Shown here: positions 10,292 through 21,235 of the stretch, piece by piece
Numbering within the stretch: position 1 is the stretch's first letter
How the letters are laid out: each line of letters starts with the position of its first letter
Assembly (NCBI RefSeq): GCF_035046485.1
Contig: NC_085137.1
Coordinates: 340,308,505 to 340,372,504, forward strand
Direction: 5' to 3'
Source of the DNA: Aedes albopictus
Lineage: Eukaryota; Arthropoda; Insecta; Diptera; Culicidae
DNA length: 64,000 nt
The notes under the pieces: generated by a model
Databases searched by the model: none
The model's input: the letters and a program-made list of their open reading frames with translations, nothing else
What the model was told of the DNA's origin: nothing
Made by a program: the position numbers and the translations under genes

Positions 10292-11098
10292 TTGTTAGTT
10301 TTGAACGAAAATATCACAACACATATAATTAAAATGTGTATTTAAAACTTACCTTTGCACCAAAACGTGTTACACTTTCCTTTACAATTATTATGTTATC
10401 AAACAACACTGGATTATTAGCTGAAATTACTATGAAATCACTATGCTTCTAGCAACCTTTCTGCAACTGTTTGGTTTTCCCTAGTAGATACTGGATGAAT
10501 TCAGAACCGAATCAGACATTATTATACAACTCACGGGTATAAATCATAGAATGCTGGGTAAAGACTGCTGGAAGATAGGTAGAGTTGAACGCTCAGGTAT
10601 CGTCGGGTACGAGTTTGGAGAGTTGGAGGTAGATTTGCTGGCGTAGGTATATTGTTATTGAAGAAGATTGTAAATTGTATATACCTGGAATGAATAAAGA
10701 GTGCGGCGGTTGTTGATTGAGGTATCAGTCGGCAGCCGTCTAGTTTGATGGAAGGTGACTAATATTATACTAATATTATACCAATTTTAATCAAAATTGG
10801 CTGAAATCTTGCGAAAAGCTGGAATTATACTAATGTCATCGTGTCAGACTACGTTGATTTGATCCACTTTTTTGTTTATTGATCTTTGTTCTGCCGCTTG
10901 TGTTGTGTGTAAGAGGTAGCAGTCGCGTTCGAATGAAATAAAGCAAGCTGTCGAATGCCTGGGCCAGCGTGGCCATGGTGGACTAGTTCCAACAAAGACC
11001 ATGTTTACAATCACCAACTGTACGTAGTACAGCTAACTGGTATCTAATTACCTGTATCTAATACTTATTAGCACGTTTTCAGCAGAAGGCACAAAAAA
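10292..11098. other. Transposon interior upstream of the gene
   Basis: About 0.8 kb without a convincing ORF, between the putative first exon and the right inverted repeat. It would hold the promoter of the minus-strand gene. No specific core-promoter element stands out. Confidence 0.5.
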
Positions 11099-11917
11099 CC
11101 ACTGGAAGAAATCATTGTTCTTGATAGTGGGATTTTGTAACTTGTTTCAAAATACTTTTAAGGCAGAGAATTTCACTCAAATCTTTAAGCTGTCAGTGTC
11201 ATTTTAACTCAAAATTTTCCAATCTTTCCGAAAAAAATACTTTTGAAACTGGAGAAACACGGAGTACATCCGAAAAGGGCTAAAACTTATTAAGTTATCA
11301 AAAAAATCAATATTAAATTAGTAATATCTTCTAAACGGTGCATCTTAGAAAAATGTTACCGAAGTACTTTTTTCTTGCAAATTTGATGTACTTTCATAAA
11401 ATTAGGGCGACAAACTTTTTTGACTTTACTTAATAGCTTTTTTTGAAAACCGTAATTTTTTAAAACATTTTTTTTTCATTGTAACCTATTTTTCTCCAGA
11501 ACAACCCACTGTGCACTAGGTAGCATTTTTAGTCAGCTATAACATAAGGATAATAAAAAAAATATTGACATGTCACTTTTGAGGGAAAATCTATATTTTA
11601 GTTCAAATCACAAAAACCAAACATATTTTTTTACCGTGCATATTTTCTCCATATAGCACCAACAATTGTCTAAAACTTCGCCGAAGACACCAAACCGATC
11701 GGACAAACCGTTTTCGAGATACAATTTTTTGAAGATATCATGTGCATTTTTCATAGGCCCTTCTCATAAGTAAGGCTAGATTCAAAATGGCGAACCAAGT
11801 ATGCAAAACGGCGTTTTTCTCCCCCAAAGACTTGTATGCAAGGTTTCATCCAAATAAAGATATATGAAAATTACTCGTTGCTGAAATGATATGGAACCGC
11901 TCTGTAGAGGATTTCTA
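11099..11917. repeat. Right terminal inverted repeat
   Basis: It is the reverse complement of 6158-7530 without the 538-bp insertion. It ends GGATTTCTA immediately before the target duplication GGCGGACC. Confidence 0.85.
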
Positions 11918-12000
11918 GGCGGACCAGGTGGAGCGTGACGTGGCGAGCATTGGGCGCGACCGAGGATGGAGAGCGGCAGCCATAAACCGAGTATTGTGAC
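11918..12000 (+). pseudogene. Retrotransposon 3' ORF fragment, right part
   Basis: This continues the ORF interrupted at 6157: GCGGACCAGGTGGAGCGTGA and onward matches 42085-42170 base for base with few changes (VERDVASIGRDRGWRAAA). It is interrupted again by the MITE starting at 12001. Sequence after 12223 (TATTGTTGATTATG, ending in a TGTA-repeat tail near 12285) looks like the same element's 3' untranslated end. Confidence 0.8.
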
Positions 12001-12223
12001 GTACCGTCGTTCGGGGTGACATTGGGCCTAGAGGGTAACATTGGTCCATGGATGCCACAGATCCAATATAAGTCAAAGAGTCCGACGGTAGATGCAAAGT
12101 ATCTTAGAATTAAGTATTCTAGTAGTCTAGCACACAATATGCATTCCCGTCGTATTCTAAATCAGCGGAATAGTGGCCCAATGTCACCCCGCATTGGCCC
12201 AATGACACCCCGCACGACGGTAC
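12001..12223. mobile_element. TA-flanked MITE with GGGGTGACATTGGGCC boxes
   Basis: The ends are mirror images: GTACCGTCGTTCGGGGTG at 12001 and the complement of GTACCGTCGTGCGGGGTG ending at 12223, with TA at both boundaries. The box GGGGTGACATTGGGCC recurs: once at the left end and twice in opposite orientation at the right end. It is non-coding. Confidence 0.75.
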
Positions 12224-12432
12224 TATTGTTGATTATGTCTTGTCTTAAATGTGATGTGGAACAACTAAATGTATGTATGTATGTAATACATGCCAAAAGG
12301 ATTACATATAGGAGAGTTTTGTTTGCTCTTAAAATCTGGCTTTATGGATATCTTCAAGTACACTATAAAAAAAATCATCAATGGTTTTCATGAAAGCAGT
12401 CATAAAACTGTGAGTTTTAATTATTGCTACAG
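12224..12432. other. Retrotransposon 3' tail and unassigned sequence
   Basis: It begins with the probable 3' end of the retrotransposon copy, closing with ATGTATGTATGTATG near 12270-12285. The rest is AT-rich with no visible feature. Confidence 0.45.
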
Positions 12433-12533
12433 TTAATTAAAACCGGCTAATCAGTCTTGAACTAACAAACGATGTTTATTTCTTGCCCAACGTGTCAACA
12501 TGGGTTAGTTCAAGACTGAGTAGCCGATTTTAA
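12433..12533. mobile_element. Short hairpin element (AATTAAAACCGGCTA ends)
   Basis: Inverted arms AATTAAAACCGGCTAATCAG / CTGAGTAGCCGATTTTAATT, continuing into GTCTTGAACTAAC on both sides, surround a loop containing TTGCCCAACGTGTCAACA. A half copy with the same order occurs at 63676-63755. Confidence 0.65.
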
Positions 12534-12634
12534 TTGATTGTTGAAACCATGCAGTCGAACTTCCAGCAGAATTAATTATTGCTGTACCTAATATAATCAA
12601 ACAAACCCTATCAGCAATGGAATTGCTACTTGGG

Positions 12635-12790
12635 CGGGGATACTTTCGAGCGGTTGTACAATACAAGGGCGTATCACCAGTGGACATCGTGTTTACTATG
12701 GATTCCAAAAGAATCTGCGGTTGAAAAAGAATCACTCCTGCATCAAATGTACCACGAATAAAACGCTAATAAAACCGGTGGTCCTGTATG
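12635..12790 (+). pseudogene. Small retrotransposon fragment
   Basis: CGGGGATACTTTCGAG is followed by a block matching 41680-41790, encoding RHRVYYGFQKNLRLKKNH and TNKTLIKPVVLY-like residues. Compared with 21390-21600, about 100 bases between these blocks are missing. It is a decayed scrap of the same family as 5538 and 41630. Confidence 0.65.
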
Positions 12791-14324
12791 TGATCTTTAT
12801 CCCTACATTTTACATTTCTACCTATGTCGTGTGGCATGACGAAGATACGCCATGCCTCGGCTAAATAGGCCTTATTAAGTGCAAATTGAGTTTCTTGATT
12901 GTTCATTACACCTTGTATTTAAGACATTTTGGTAACTAGATAGAAATTTCCATATATTTCAATCATCAAGAAAATTGTTTTGTTTTGTTTTATTTTTTGT
13001 TTTGCGTTAATATATTTACAAAGAATTATGTGACCAAATTGAATACCATAAATTAGCATCGGAGTGCACCACATTGGGCGCTCGGTTCGAAGAATCCTTT
13101 TTCTCGTCGAATTCCTAAAAATGCCATAGGCTACAAATGATCGATTTGCCTCGATCACATGTGCTTGCATAAATCACCCCTTTTTCCCGGCAATGCAGCA
13201 CCAGCACATCTAAGCCTCTAAGCTTGGCATAAAAGTCAAACATCATTGAATGTTATGATGTGCGTGGCCATAAATGCAACTCCAAACACTTGGAAGGGTA
13301 ATTTTTCATATTTGACAGATTGCGAGCCACACGGCCAGACGGAGAACTGCGCTGGCACATAAATTTTCCCAACCCAGAAAATCAAGCAGAAAGTCGTGCC
13401 CGTTCCGTTCCGGTTCGTCCAGTATTCCCATCCTTGTGGGGTTACTTCACTTCCACCACTCGGCGTCGTCGTCGGTCTGAGCTGGAGAGTAGGAACGGTC
13501 CAAACAGCTCAAACTTATGTTATCAAAAATGCATTTTCTCGTGGAGATTTTGGCACATTTATCTTGGTTCGTCTGGTCGCTTTTCGTGCGGCGGATACGC
13601 ACTCTGTTGTTGTTGTTGTTGCTGCCGTCTATGCCACGTTCCTGCTCTGCACAGCCAGTGCTGCTGACCGAAAGATGTAGGTAGGTATAATGATACCGGG
13701 GTGATCCGGTTGAGTTTCGCAACGTCAGAAATCCCAAGAAACGGGAACGAGGTATGGACGATGAATTGCAATGCGCATCTTCTGGGCACTATGCCGTGTC
13801 CATGTGGACTGAAAACGTATCATTAGCAAGTTCTTCAAAATATCAACTCCGTGTCGGAGGGGTTGCAAGTTGAAAAGCAGAACGATTTTTTTTTTTTTGG
13901 GAATTAGTGTTTGAGATTTTCAGTTGAATCCGTAAGGGTGGATCCTAAGAAAAGAAAAATAGATTCTTTCTGGTTTTATTTGAGTTATGATAGTTTTATG
14001 GAAATGTTACTTTTTTGCCCTTTTTCGACTTATGGAACTAGAATCATAAATGGTAAGTACTTGTTCCATATATAAGGCTTATGGTTTCATAAGTTTAAGT
14101 CATGGCTTTAGCATTGACAAACAGACGTCTCACTCTATTTACTTCTCTCACTCACGGCGTTTGCATCGTTTTTGCTCCAGTTTGACGTTTGCCCTCTATC
14201 GTCATCTACTCAATGAGTTTGCGAATTACAGCGTGATTAGCATTGGGCGATTATGTTTTCGTGACAATGATTTGAATCGCATTCTGTTCCAAGTGATACA
14301 TCTCTTTGTCGATTGTGCGATATT
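12791..14324. other. Mostly single-copy-looking stretch, no gene supported
   Basis: GC content rises at 13310-13760, where overlapping ORFs of 76-115 codons occur on both strands. A GTT/GCT microsatellite (13605-13630) and a T-run (13887-13900) are present. None of the ORFs resembles a known protein, and one owes its valine run to the microsatellite. It could be intronic or regulatory host DNA. Confidence 0.45.
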
Positions 14325-14500
14325 TGCCAGAAAACCGTTCGCCAGAAAACCATTAGCCAGAATGACAAACGCCAGAAAACCATTTGCCAGAATACTATTT
14401 GCCCGAAAGTACCATTTGCCAGAATGTACCAATCTCCATAATTTTATATTAAATATTTAATTCTGAGGATTGGTACATACTGGCAAATGGTAATTTCGGG
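14325..14500. repeat. GCCAGAAAACC word array with inverted end
   Basis: Six or so degenerate copies of a 14- to 16-base word (GCCAGAAAACCATTT) run from 14327 to 14435. The last copies (GTACCATTTGCCAGAATGTACCAATC) reappear inverted at 14467-14497, making a hairpin around an AT-only loop. The organisation resembles the GGCATAATGGCC hairpin at 50999. Confidence 0.6.
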
Positions 14501-14519
14501 AAAATAGAACTTTTCTTCA

Positions 14520-17500
14520 TTTTCTTGGTGGAATTTCTGGAGGAATCTATGAAATAATTCCTGGAGGAATGTGTGGAGGAAACCGTGGAGAAGAAATTCT
14601 TGCATTAATTCTTGGAGAAAACCCTGGAAGGATTTCTGGAGGAATTCCTGGAAGAATTCCTGAAGGAATTGCTGTACGAGTTTCCGAAGAAATTACTGGA
14701 AAAATTCCCGGATCCATTCCTGAATAAATTCCCGGAGGTATTCCTGAAGAAATACTTGGGGTTATTCCTGGTGAAATTCGTGGTAGAACTCCTGGAGAAG
14801 TCCCTGGAGAATGCCTGGATGAAAACCTGGAAGAATGTCAGGAGGAAAACCTGGAATAATTCTTTAATAAATTCCGGAAAAAATTTGAAAAGAATTCCTT
14901 AAGGATTTCCTGGAGGATTTCTGAAAAATAGTTGAAGGAATTCCCAGAGGAATTCATGCAGGAATCCCAGGAAGAATTGTGGGAATAATTCTTGGATTAA
15001 CTCCGGGAAGAATTCTTGGGGGAATTTCTCAATGAATCCCTGGAGGATTTTCTAGATAAATTCTTGGAGAAATTGCGGTACATAGTAATATCTGAAGGAA
15101 TCCTGGAGGAATGACTGGAGACATGCCTGTGTTAATTCCTGGAGGAATCTCTCGAAAAATTCCTTAAGAAATCCTTGGAGGAAACCCTGGAGAATTTCCT
15201 TGAAGAATCCCCGAAGAAATGCCTGGAGTAATTTCTGAATAAATTCCTAGATGAATTCCTGGTGGAGGTTTTAGAAGAATTCTGGGAGGGACTTCTAGAA
15301 GAACTTCCGCAGCAATCTCTAGATGAATTCCTAAAAAAATCCCGGCATGAGTCCATGGAGAAACTCCCAGGAAAAATTTCTGGAGAAACCACTTGAAAAA
15401 GTCGTAGAGGAATGCTTAGAAAAATTTCTAAAGAAACTCTTGGAAGAATCCCTGAGAAAACTCTTGGAAAAATCACTGGAGGAATCCCTGAAGCAATTTG
15501 TGGAGGAACCTCAGAAGGAATGCTTGGAAAGTTCTGGACAAATTCCTGCAGGACGTTCTGGACAAATTCCTTGCGGAATCCCAGGAAGAATTCCTGGATA
15601 AATTTGTAAAGGATTTTTTCGGGGAAATTCCGTGGAACTATCCCTGAATAAATTCCTGGAGGAATTCTTGAATGAATTCCTGGAGGAATCTCGAGAGAAA
15701 TTCTGGAAGCAGTAACTGGAGGAATTTCTGAAGAAATTCTAAGAGAAATTTCTGAAGAAATTCCTAGATAAATTTCTGATGAAATTCCAAGGGAAATTTC
15801 TAGATGAATTCCCAGAGGAAATCATGCGGGAACCCCTGGAGGAGTTCTTGGAATAATTCCTGTAAAAACTGCGGGAGGAATTTCTGGGGGAATTTCTTAA
15901 GGATCCCCTGGAGAAATTGTGGTGGTAATTTCTGAATGAATTCCTATAGGAATTCCTAAAGAAATTCCTATATGAATTACTGGAGGAATTTCTGCAGGAA
16001 TTCCTGGGGTATTTCTGGAGAAATTTCTTAAGAAATTCCTGGAAAAATTCATAGAGAAATTCTTGGAAAGAACCCTGGATGAATTCCTGGAGGAACTTCC
16101 GGACAAGTTCCAGACGGAATCCCAGCAGAAATTCCTGGATAAATCTCTATGAAAAATCTTAGGGAAATTCCATGGAACTATTCATGGAAGAATTCCAGGA
16201 GGAATCCCTTAATCATTTCTTTGAGGAATCCTTCAATGAATTCCTGGAATTTCTGGAAGAATTACTGGAGGAATCATCGGTGGAATTTCTGGAGGAATCC
16301 ATGAAATAATTCCTGGAGGAATATGTAGAGGAAACCGTGGAAAAGAAATTCCTGGATTAATGCTTGGAGGAAACCCTGGAAGGATTTCTGGAGGAGTTCC
16401 TGGAAGAATAACTGGAGGAATTCTTGAATGAATTCCTGGAGGAATCTCGAGAGAAATTCTGGAAGCAATAACTGGAGATATTTCTGAAGAAATTCCAAGA
16501 GAAATTTCTGAAGAAATTCAAAGAGAAACTTCTGAAGAAATTCCTAGAGAAATTTCTGAAGAAATTCCAAGAGGAATTTCTGAAGAAATTCCAAGAGAAA
16601 TTTCTAGAGGAATTCCCAGAGGAATTTTTGGAGGAATTCCAGGAGGAATTCCTGGAGGAATTGCGGTAGTAATTTCTGAAGGAATTCCTATGGGAGTTCC
16701 TGGATCATTTCCTGCAGGACTTTCTGAAGGGATTCTTGGAGCAATACTTAAGAAACCTCTTGAGGAATTCTTGGAAGCATCCTTAGAGGAATTTCTAGAG
16801 AATAACTTGGAAGAATCCCTGGGGGAATTCTTGGAAAGAAACATGGAGGAATCCCTGAAAAAATTTCTGGAGGAACCTCAGGAGGATTTCTTGGACAAAC
16901 CTCTATAGGAAATCTTGGGGAAATTCCGTGGAACTATTCATGAAAGAACTCCAGGAGGAATCCCCAAATGAATACCTTGAGGAATCCCTGAATGAATTCC
17001 TGGAAAAATCTCTGGAGGAATTCTGGAAGGAATCCATGGATAAATTTCTGAAGGAATTCCTGGAGAAATTTTTAGAGGAATTCAGGAAGACATTTCTGGT
17101 GGAGTTCCAGGAGGAACTTCCAGAAGATTTTCTAGAGGAATCCCAGAAGGATTATCTAGAGGAATTGCTGCAGGAATTATCGGGGGAATTTCTGGAGGGA
17201 TCCATGAAATAAATGCTAGAGGAATGTGTAGAGGAAACCCTAGAGAAGAAATTCCTGGATTAATTCTAGGAGGAAACCCTGGAAGAATTTTCGGAGGAAT
17301 TCATGGAAGAATTCCTGGATCCATTCTTGAATAAATTCCCGGAGGAATTTCTCAGGAAATACCTGGAGTAATTCCTGGAGAAATTCTTGGTAGAACTCTT
17401 GCAGGAGTCCCTGAAAAAATGCCTGAATGAAGTCCTTGCGGAATGCCAGGAGGAATACCTGGAATAATTCTTTAAAAGAAATCCGGGAGGAATTTCCGAA

Positions 17501-18350
17501 AGAATTCCTTGAGGAGTTCCTGGAGGAATCTCAAGATTTATTCCTGATGAAATTCAAAGTTCGATTTTTGAGGGAATTCAAGGAGGAGTTTTTGAAGAAT
17601 TCTCAGGGGAAATACTGAAGAAACCGCTGAAATTTCTGAGGTAATCCTTAAATCCTGGATTAATTCCTGCGGAAGTTTCTGAAGAAATCCCAACAAGAGT
17701 TCTTGCAGGATTTCTTAAAATGATCTTGGAATACGTTTTTGAAAGAACAACAGAAGAAATTTCCGGTGAATCCCTTGAGGAACTCTTGAAATAATTTCTG
17801 AAGAAACTCGATGAGGAATCCCAGAAGCAACCCCATGAGGAACTCTTTATGGAATCTCAGGAGGGCTTTCTTAGCAAATACCTGGAAGAGTTTTTGTAGG
17901 AATATTCCTGGATAAAAGAAATTGAAGAAATCAATGTCTGCAGTAATTGTTGAAGGAATACTAGGATCCCTAAAGGTATTTTTTGTACAAATTTTTCAAG
18001 CAATTCTTGAAGTATTTTTTAATAATCTCTAAGTATTTTTTTCTAAAATAATTTTAGGAATACATTTCTGCAGAAATACTTCGAATCATTCCAGATGTAA
18101 TTATTGGAGCAATCTCTAGAGGAATTCTGGAAGGCTTATATGGAAAAATCCCTGAAGAAATCTCTGAATACCTGCAGAAATACCTTAAAGGATCTTTGGT
18201 GAAATTCCTAAAGGAAAAAGCACTGGAGCAATTACTGGAGGAACCTCTATAGATATCCCAGGACAAATCCCGGAAAAATGTCTAGTGGAATCCCTAGATG
18301 AATTCTTGATTGAATTACTAGAAGAAGCCATGAATCTATGGAAAAAAAAA
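14520..18350. repeat. 3.8-kb degenerate 12-bp minisatellite (GGAATTCCTGGA)
   Basis: The stretch is built from variants of GGAATTCCTGGA / GGAATTTCTGAA, mostly with a 12-base period and occasional 15-base steps. Because the period is a multiple of three, several frames stay open for 60-114 codons and encode four-residue periodic peptides such as EEFLEEFLKE on the plus strand or SRNSSRDFSR on the minus strand. These ORFs look like by-products: they shift frame often and have no common start. The purine-rich strand stays on the plus strand throughout. Related arrays are at 22240, 32680, 39830 and 56120. Confidence 0.85.
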
Positions 18351-18378
18351 TCTTGGACGAATTGTTTGTACTCATATA

Positions 18379-18593
18379 GGGTATGTGTGCCATCAGTAAT
18401 CTCATGCTCCCATTTTCATCCTATTCGAAAACAAGCGATTACGGCACCGATTAATTCCGTTCTTTTTGTTTTCATGGGTGCTCACTTCTAACAAAAAATA
18501 CAAAAATAAGAAACAAAACAAACAGCGCTTCAATCCTTTGTTTTTCGTAGGATGAAAATGGGAGCCACATGCTTAATAAGGGAACCAATACCC
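18379..18593. mobile_element. TA-flanked MITE, TIR with CTCCCATTTTCATCCTA
   Basis: The left end TAGGGTATGTGTGCC and the right end (complement TAGGGTATTGGTTCC) are inverted. Both arms continue to a shared CTCCCATTTTCATCCTA block followed by CGAAAA(C/A)AA. TA lies at both boundaries (18377-18378, 18594-18595). The 215-bp element is non-coding and sits at the right edge of the minisatellite. Confidence 0.7.
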
Positions 18594-18595
18594 TA

Positions 18596-19749
18596 GTTTA
18601 CGAAATTATGAACAAATGTAAAACAGTCATTTTGATTACCCATCTCGCTTAAAACTCATCTCAAGTCAGTTCCCCCCCCCCTTCTGGGCCCCCTCCAGGA
18701 AAAAATTCTAGCTACGCCAATGAAAGTACACTTCGATATAACGTACAAAGAGAAACAATTTTTGTACGTTATATCGAAGAGTACCTGTAGAACAAAATTC
18801 TGAGACTGTTTGTTAAAAATTTATGTAATTCAGATGATAGAAAGAAGCAAACAAGTAAAAAATGTTGCAGTTCACTTATTTAGAACAAGAAAAACAACGA
18901 CAATGATCAAACTCATAATAAAACAAATGCACTAACTAGGGGGGATCGAGTTGAAGGTCACTTCGTGTGTCTTGCCGCTTTTCACTCTCGCTGTCTGACT
19001 GCCCATCACACAGCACAAGGATGTCGGACGATTTCACCCTACTTGGTTTTCCAACTTGAGATCCATCTCAACCTTCGAGTCGCGTCGCGCAAACAAAGCG
19101 GCCGGCCATCCACGACCCCAAGCATTCGTTCCTAACACTACTGACTGGTGGTTCGCGTGAGGCTGCGCTCTTGCAAACGGGGGAGGGATTTTCACTTCAC
19201 GAAGTATAGACGCAGACCAGAGACACCAATGGCTGTTTGTGCGCAATAAATTATTTGCCGTTGTTTTCAAAAACAACGCCACAGCTTTGGTTGCACCAAG
19301 AAGGGCTCACTGCTGCATCACCATCATAACAGCACACAATAGACTGTGGATATAACCGACGACGGACGGAGCGAGCAAGCAAACGAGATGTCGGGGCAGA
19401 ATATGGCCTTCGTTTTGGTTAAAAGATCGTTGCTGCATGACGTGATAGTTGGGGCACGACACCCCGAGCAGGCAACCAATCGTGAGCTATGCAGCCTTCA
19501 TGACGGCAAAGATTGATTACAAATCCGATGTTGTTTTCGATGCAGCCCGCCATCGCAGTATAGGGACCTAAGTATGCAGAATGGTGCCCTCCGGGGGTTA
19601 CCAACGCAATCGAAAGTTAGTCAGACTTTCAGACAGAGCTGACTTTAGGTAGGTATTTGTGTTGGGGGTGTGATGATGACTATAAGATTACGGATGATTC
19701 ATATTATGACCAAAGCATTAATACTAATATTTCAAAAGCTTTAAATCTA
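18596..19749. other. Non-repetitive stretch, no gene supported
   Basis: It includes a 19-bp-arm palindrome (18729-18778) and a GC-richer block at 18950-19640 with unsupported ORFs of 61-82 codons. A C-run followed by GGGCCCCCTCCAGG at 18669-18700 resembles the end of a dispersed repeat. No exon, tRNA or element ends could be defined in 18950-19640. Confidence 0.45.
18729..18778. repeat. Palindrome CTTCGATATAACGTACAAA
   Basis: CTTCGATATAACGTACAAA faces its exact complement across about 11 bases, and GTAC precedes or follows each arm. The word resembles the tip of a pogo-like terminal repeat, so this may be a minimal hairpin MITE. Confidence 0.55.
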
Positions 19750-20264
19750 GTGCAACTCGGATTTTTACGGCTACGCAGTCTTGTTAAATCAAAACGAGTT
19801 GTTATCTAACCCGACGTTTCGACACTTTGGATGGTGTCTTCTTCAGGGGAAACTAAAATAATTATATTTTTCTTATTGAATGTGACTGTTAGTAATTGTT
19901 CCCTACTTACGATACGTATTTCGTTTTTTGTTTGCTGTGATTTTGTCTAATTTTAACTGTCGGATGGTGTAAATATTGGTACATACTGTGGATTACATAA
20001 TTTGTGTAAAAAGTTACATTATTTGTCTTGATTTCAAATTTGATGTCTTACTCTTCGGTTTTTGTAACACTAGCACACAGCAAACAAAAAACGAAATACG
20101 TATCGTAAGTAGGGAAAATTACTAACAGTCACATTCAATAAGAAAAATATAGTTATTTTAGTTTCCCCTGAAGAAGACACCATCCAAAGTGTCGAAACGT
20201 CGGGTTAGATAACAACTCGTTTTGATTTAACAAGACTGCGTAGCCGTCAAAATCCGAGTTGCAC
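19750..20264. mobile_element. 515-bp foldback element, arms about 200 bp
   Basis: GTGCAACTCGGATTTTTACGG at the left is mirrored by the complement of GTGCAACTCGGATTTTGACGG at the right. The arms match for about 200 bases, including the block TGAAGAAGACACCATCCAAA next to GTCGAAACGTCGGG. A TTTAAATCTAGTG repeat occurs just left of the element and again about 22 bases beyond its right end. That could be a target duplication if the real right end lies near 20285. No ORF. Confidence 0.75.
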
Positions 20265-20642
20265 AGAATACAGTCGATTCTCCCCCATTTAAATCTAGTG
20301 ATCGACTTAAAGTTATAACTTTCTATAGAGACATTAGAAATTTCAGCTTTTAGTTTCATATTACTTTAAAACTTCCTCGACTTTATATGCTCGGTATAAC
20401 TCGTAAATTTTACGCCAACGACACTTGTAAATTTTTGTTTCAACTTTTCCGCCGCTTTATTCAAATAATTTTATGTTATAATGCATCAAATGCTTTCCGG
20501 TCGATTCCCTTCAACGTCAAGAACTCGTGGCTTTTTAGAGTGATCGTCTTTCTTATATAACACAAATTCTGTATTCAGTATCACCATGCTGATGGTGACC
20601 TGTTTGATCCAGGTCGGTCCAGGTCCCAGTCTTAACAAAATC

Positions 20643-20793
20643 AAAACGCTGGCTGTTATTTTATGTTGTCCGTCGTTTCGGTCCGTTTGGGACCTCCTTC
20701 ATCTTCAGGGACTCAATAGCTACAGTGTTCTCGTCCAATGTGGTTCCTGAAGAAGGTTCGAAGCGTCGGACAAAATAAATTAATAGCGTTTTT
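20643..20793. mobile_element. 150-bp hairpin MITE with GAAGAAGG...GTCGGACA motif
   Basis: Left arm AAAACGCTGGCTGTTATTTT with TTGTCCGTCGTTTCGG and CTTCATCTTCAGGG. The right arm carries the complement: CCTGAAGAAGGTTCGAAGC, GTCGGACAAAATAAATTAA, TAGCGTTTTT. It is non-coding and has the same motif style as the element at 19750. Confidence 0.65.
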
Positions 20794-21235
20794 ATTGTGC
20801 TCCTTAACACGTCAGCACTAAGTGTCTTCAAAAGTAGTATTGTGCAACACATCGAAAGTTAATCACCCTGCTTAAACCCGTTTGAGGTCACGAAGAACGA
20901 CAAAATCTCATCTGCAACCTGAGCACTGCAACATGGTGAGTTGACAACTTGTCCAACAAAACTCTAATAGGTTGTCACAAGTTCCTTCCTCATGCTTTCA
21001 CGGGTTAATCGATGACGAAGACCGCCAGCTAATAGTCGTGTGCTTACAAGGGAAGGTTACGATGGTGTCCCCGGGGATTGCAACCGGACTAATTTTGTTG
21101 GATTTAACATGAATAAATCCAAAGCCTTTGGATTGGATGGATGTACCAAGTGGTATAGCCAAGAGGGTCTTTCAAAGCCAGCATTGCTTATCCTTAGACA
21201 GATACCAGTATTTCGACTACCACTTGTAATCTTCT
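20794..21235. other. Unassigned sequence before a retrotransposon fragment
   Basis: No feature beyond an 80-codon plus-strand ORF (21040-21282) that runs into the retrotransposon fragment in another frame. It could be more of the same element, too decayed to recognise. Confidence 0.4.

Larger units (their letters stand above)
6158..11917 (-). mobile_element. 5.76-kb DNA transposon with about 0.82-kb inverted repeats
   Basis: The left tip TAGTAATCCTACA and the right tip (reverse complement TAGAAATCCTCTACA) match. The element is flanked by the perfect 8-bp repeat GGCGGACC at 6150-6157 and 11918-11925. Excising the element plus one repeat restores the host retrotransposon exactly as in the copy near 42085. 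The inverted repeats run inward to about 7530 and from about 11099 with very high identity, so the insertion is fairly young. A 538-bp secondary insertion sits in the left repeat. The interior holds a minus-strand transposase-like gene (7705-9606, plus an upstream exon near 9914-10258). Eight-bp duplications are known for the hAT, P, Merlin and KDZ superfamilies, but the encoded protein does not obviously fit any of them. Confidence 0.85.

Noticed and set aside
13316..13789. Overlapping ORFs of 76-115 codons in a GC-richer stretch
   Set aside because: Four ORFs overlap on both strands. The most protein-like one owes its valine run to a GTT microsatellite. No splice context or domain supports coding.
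14612..17618. Many ORFs encoding EEFL- or SRNSSR-type repeats
   Set aside because: Direct consequence of a 12-base repeat; frames shift repeatedly and there is no shared start or conserved end.
20150..20215. Hammerhead ribozyme
   Set aside because: CTGAAGA and GAAAC flank a 5-bp stem, but an extra base separates the core from stem II and no stem III or cleavage triplet is convincing. Only the shared motif is reported.
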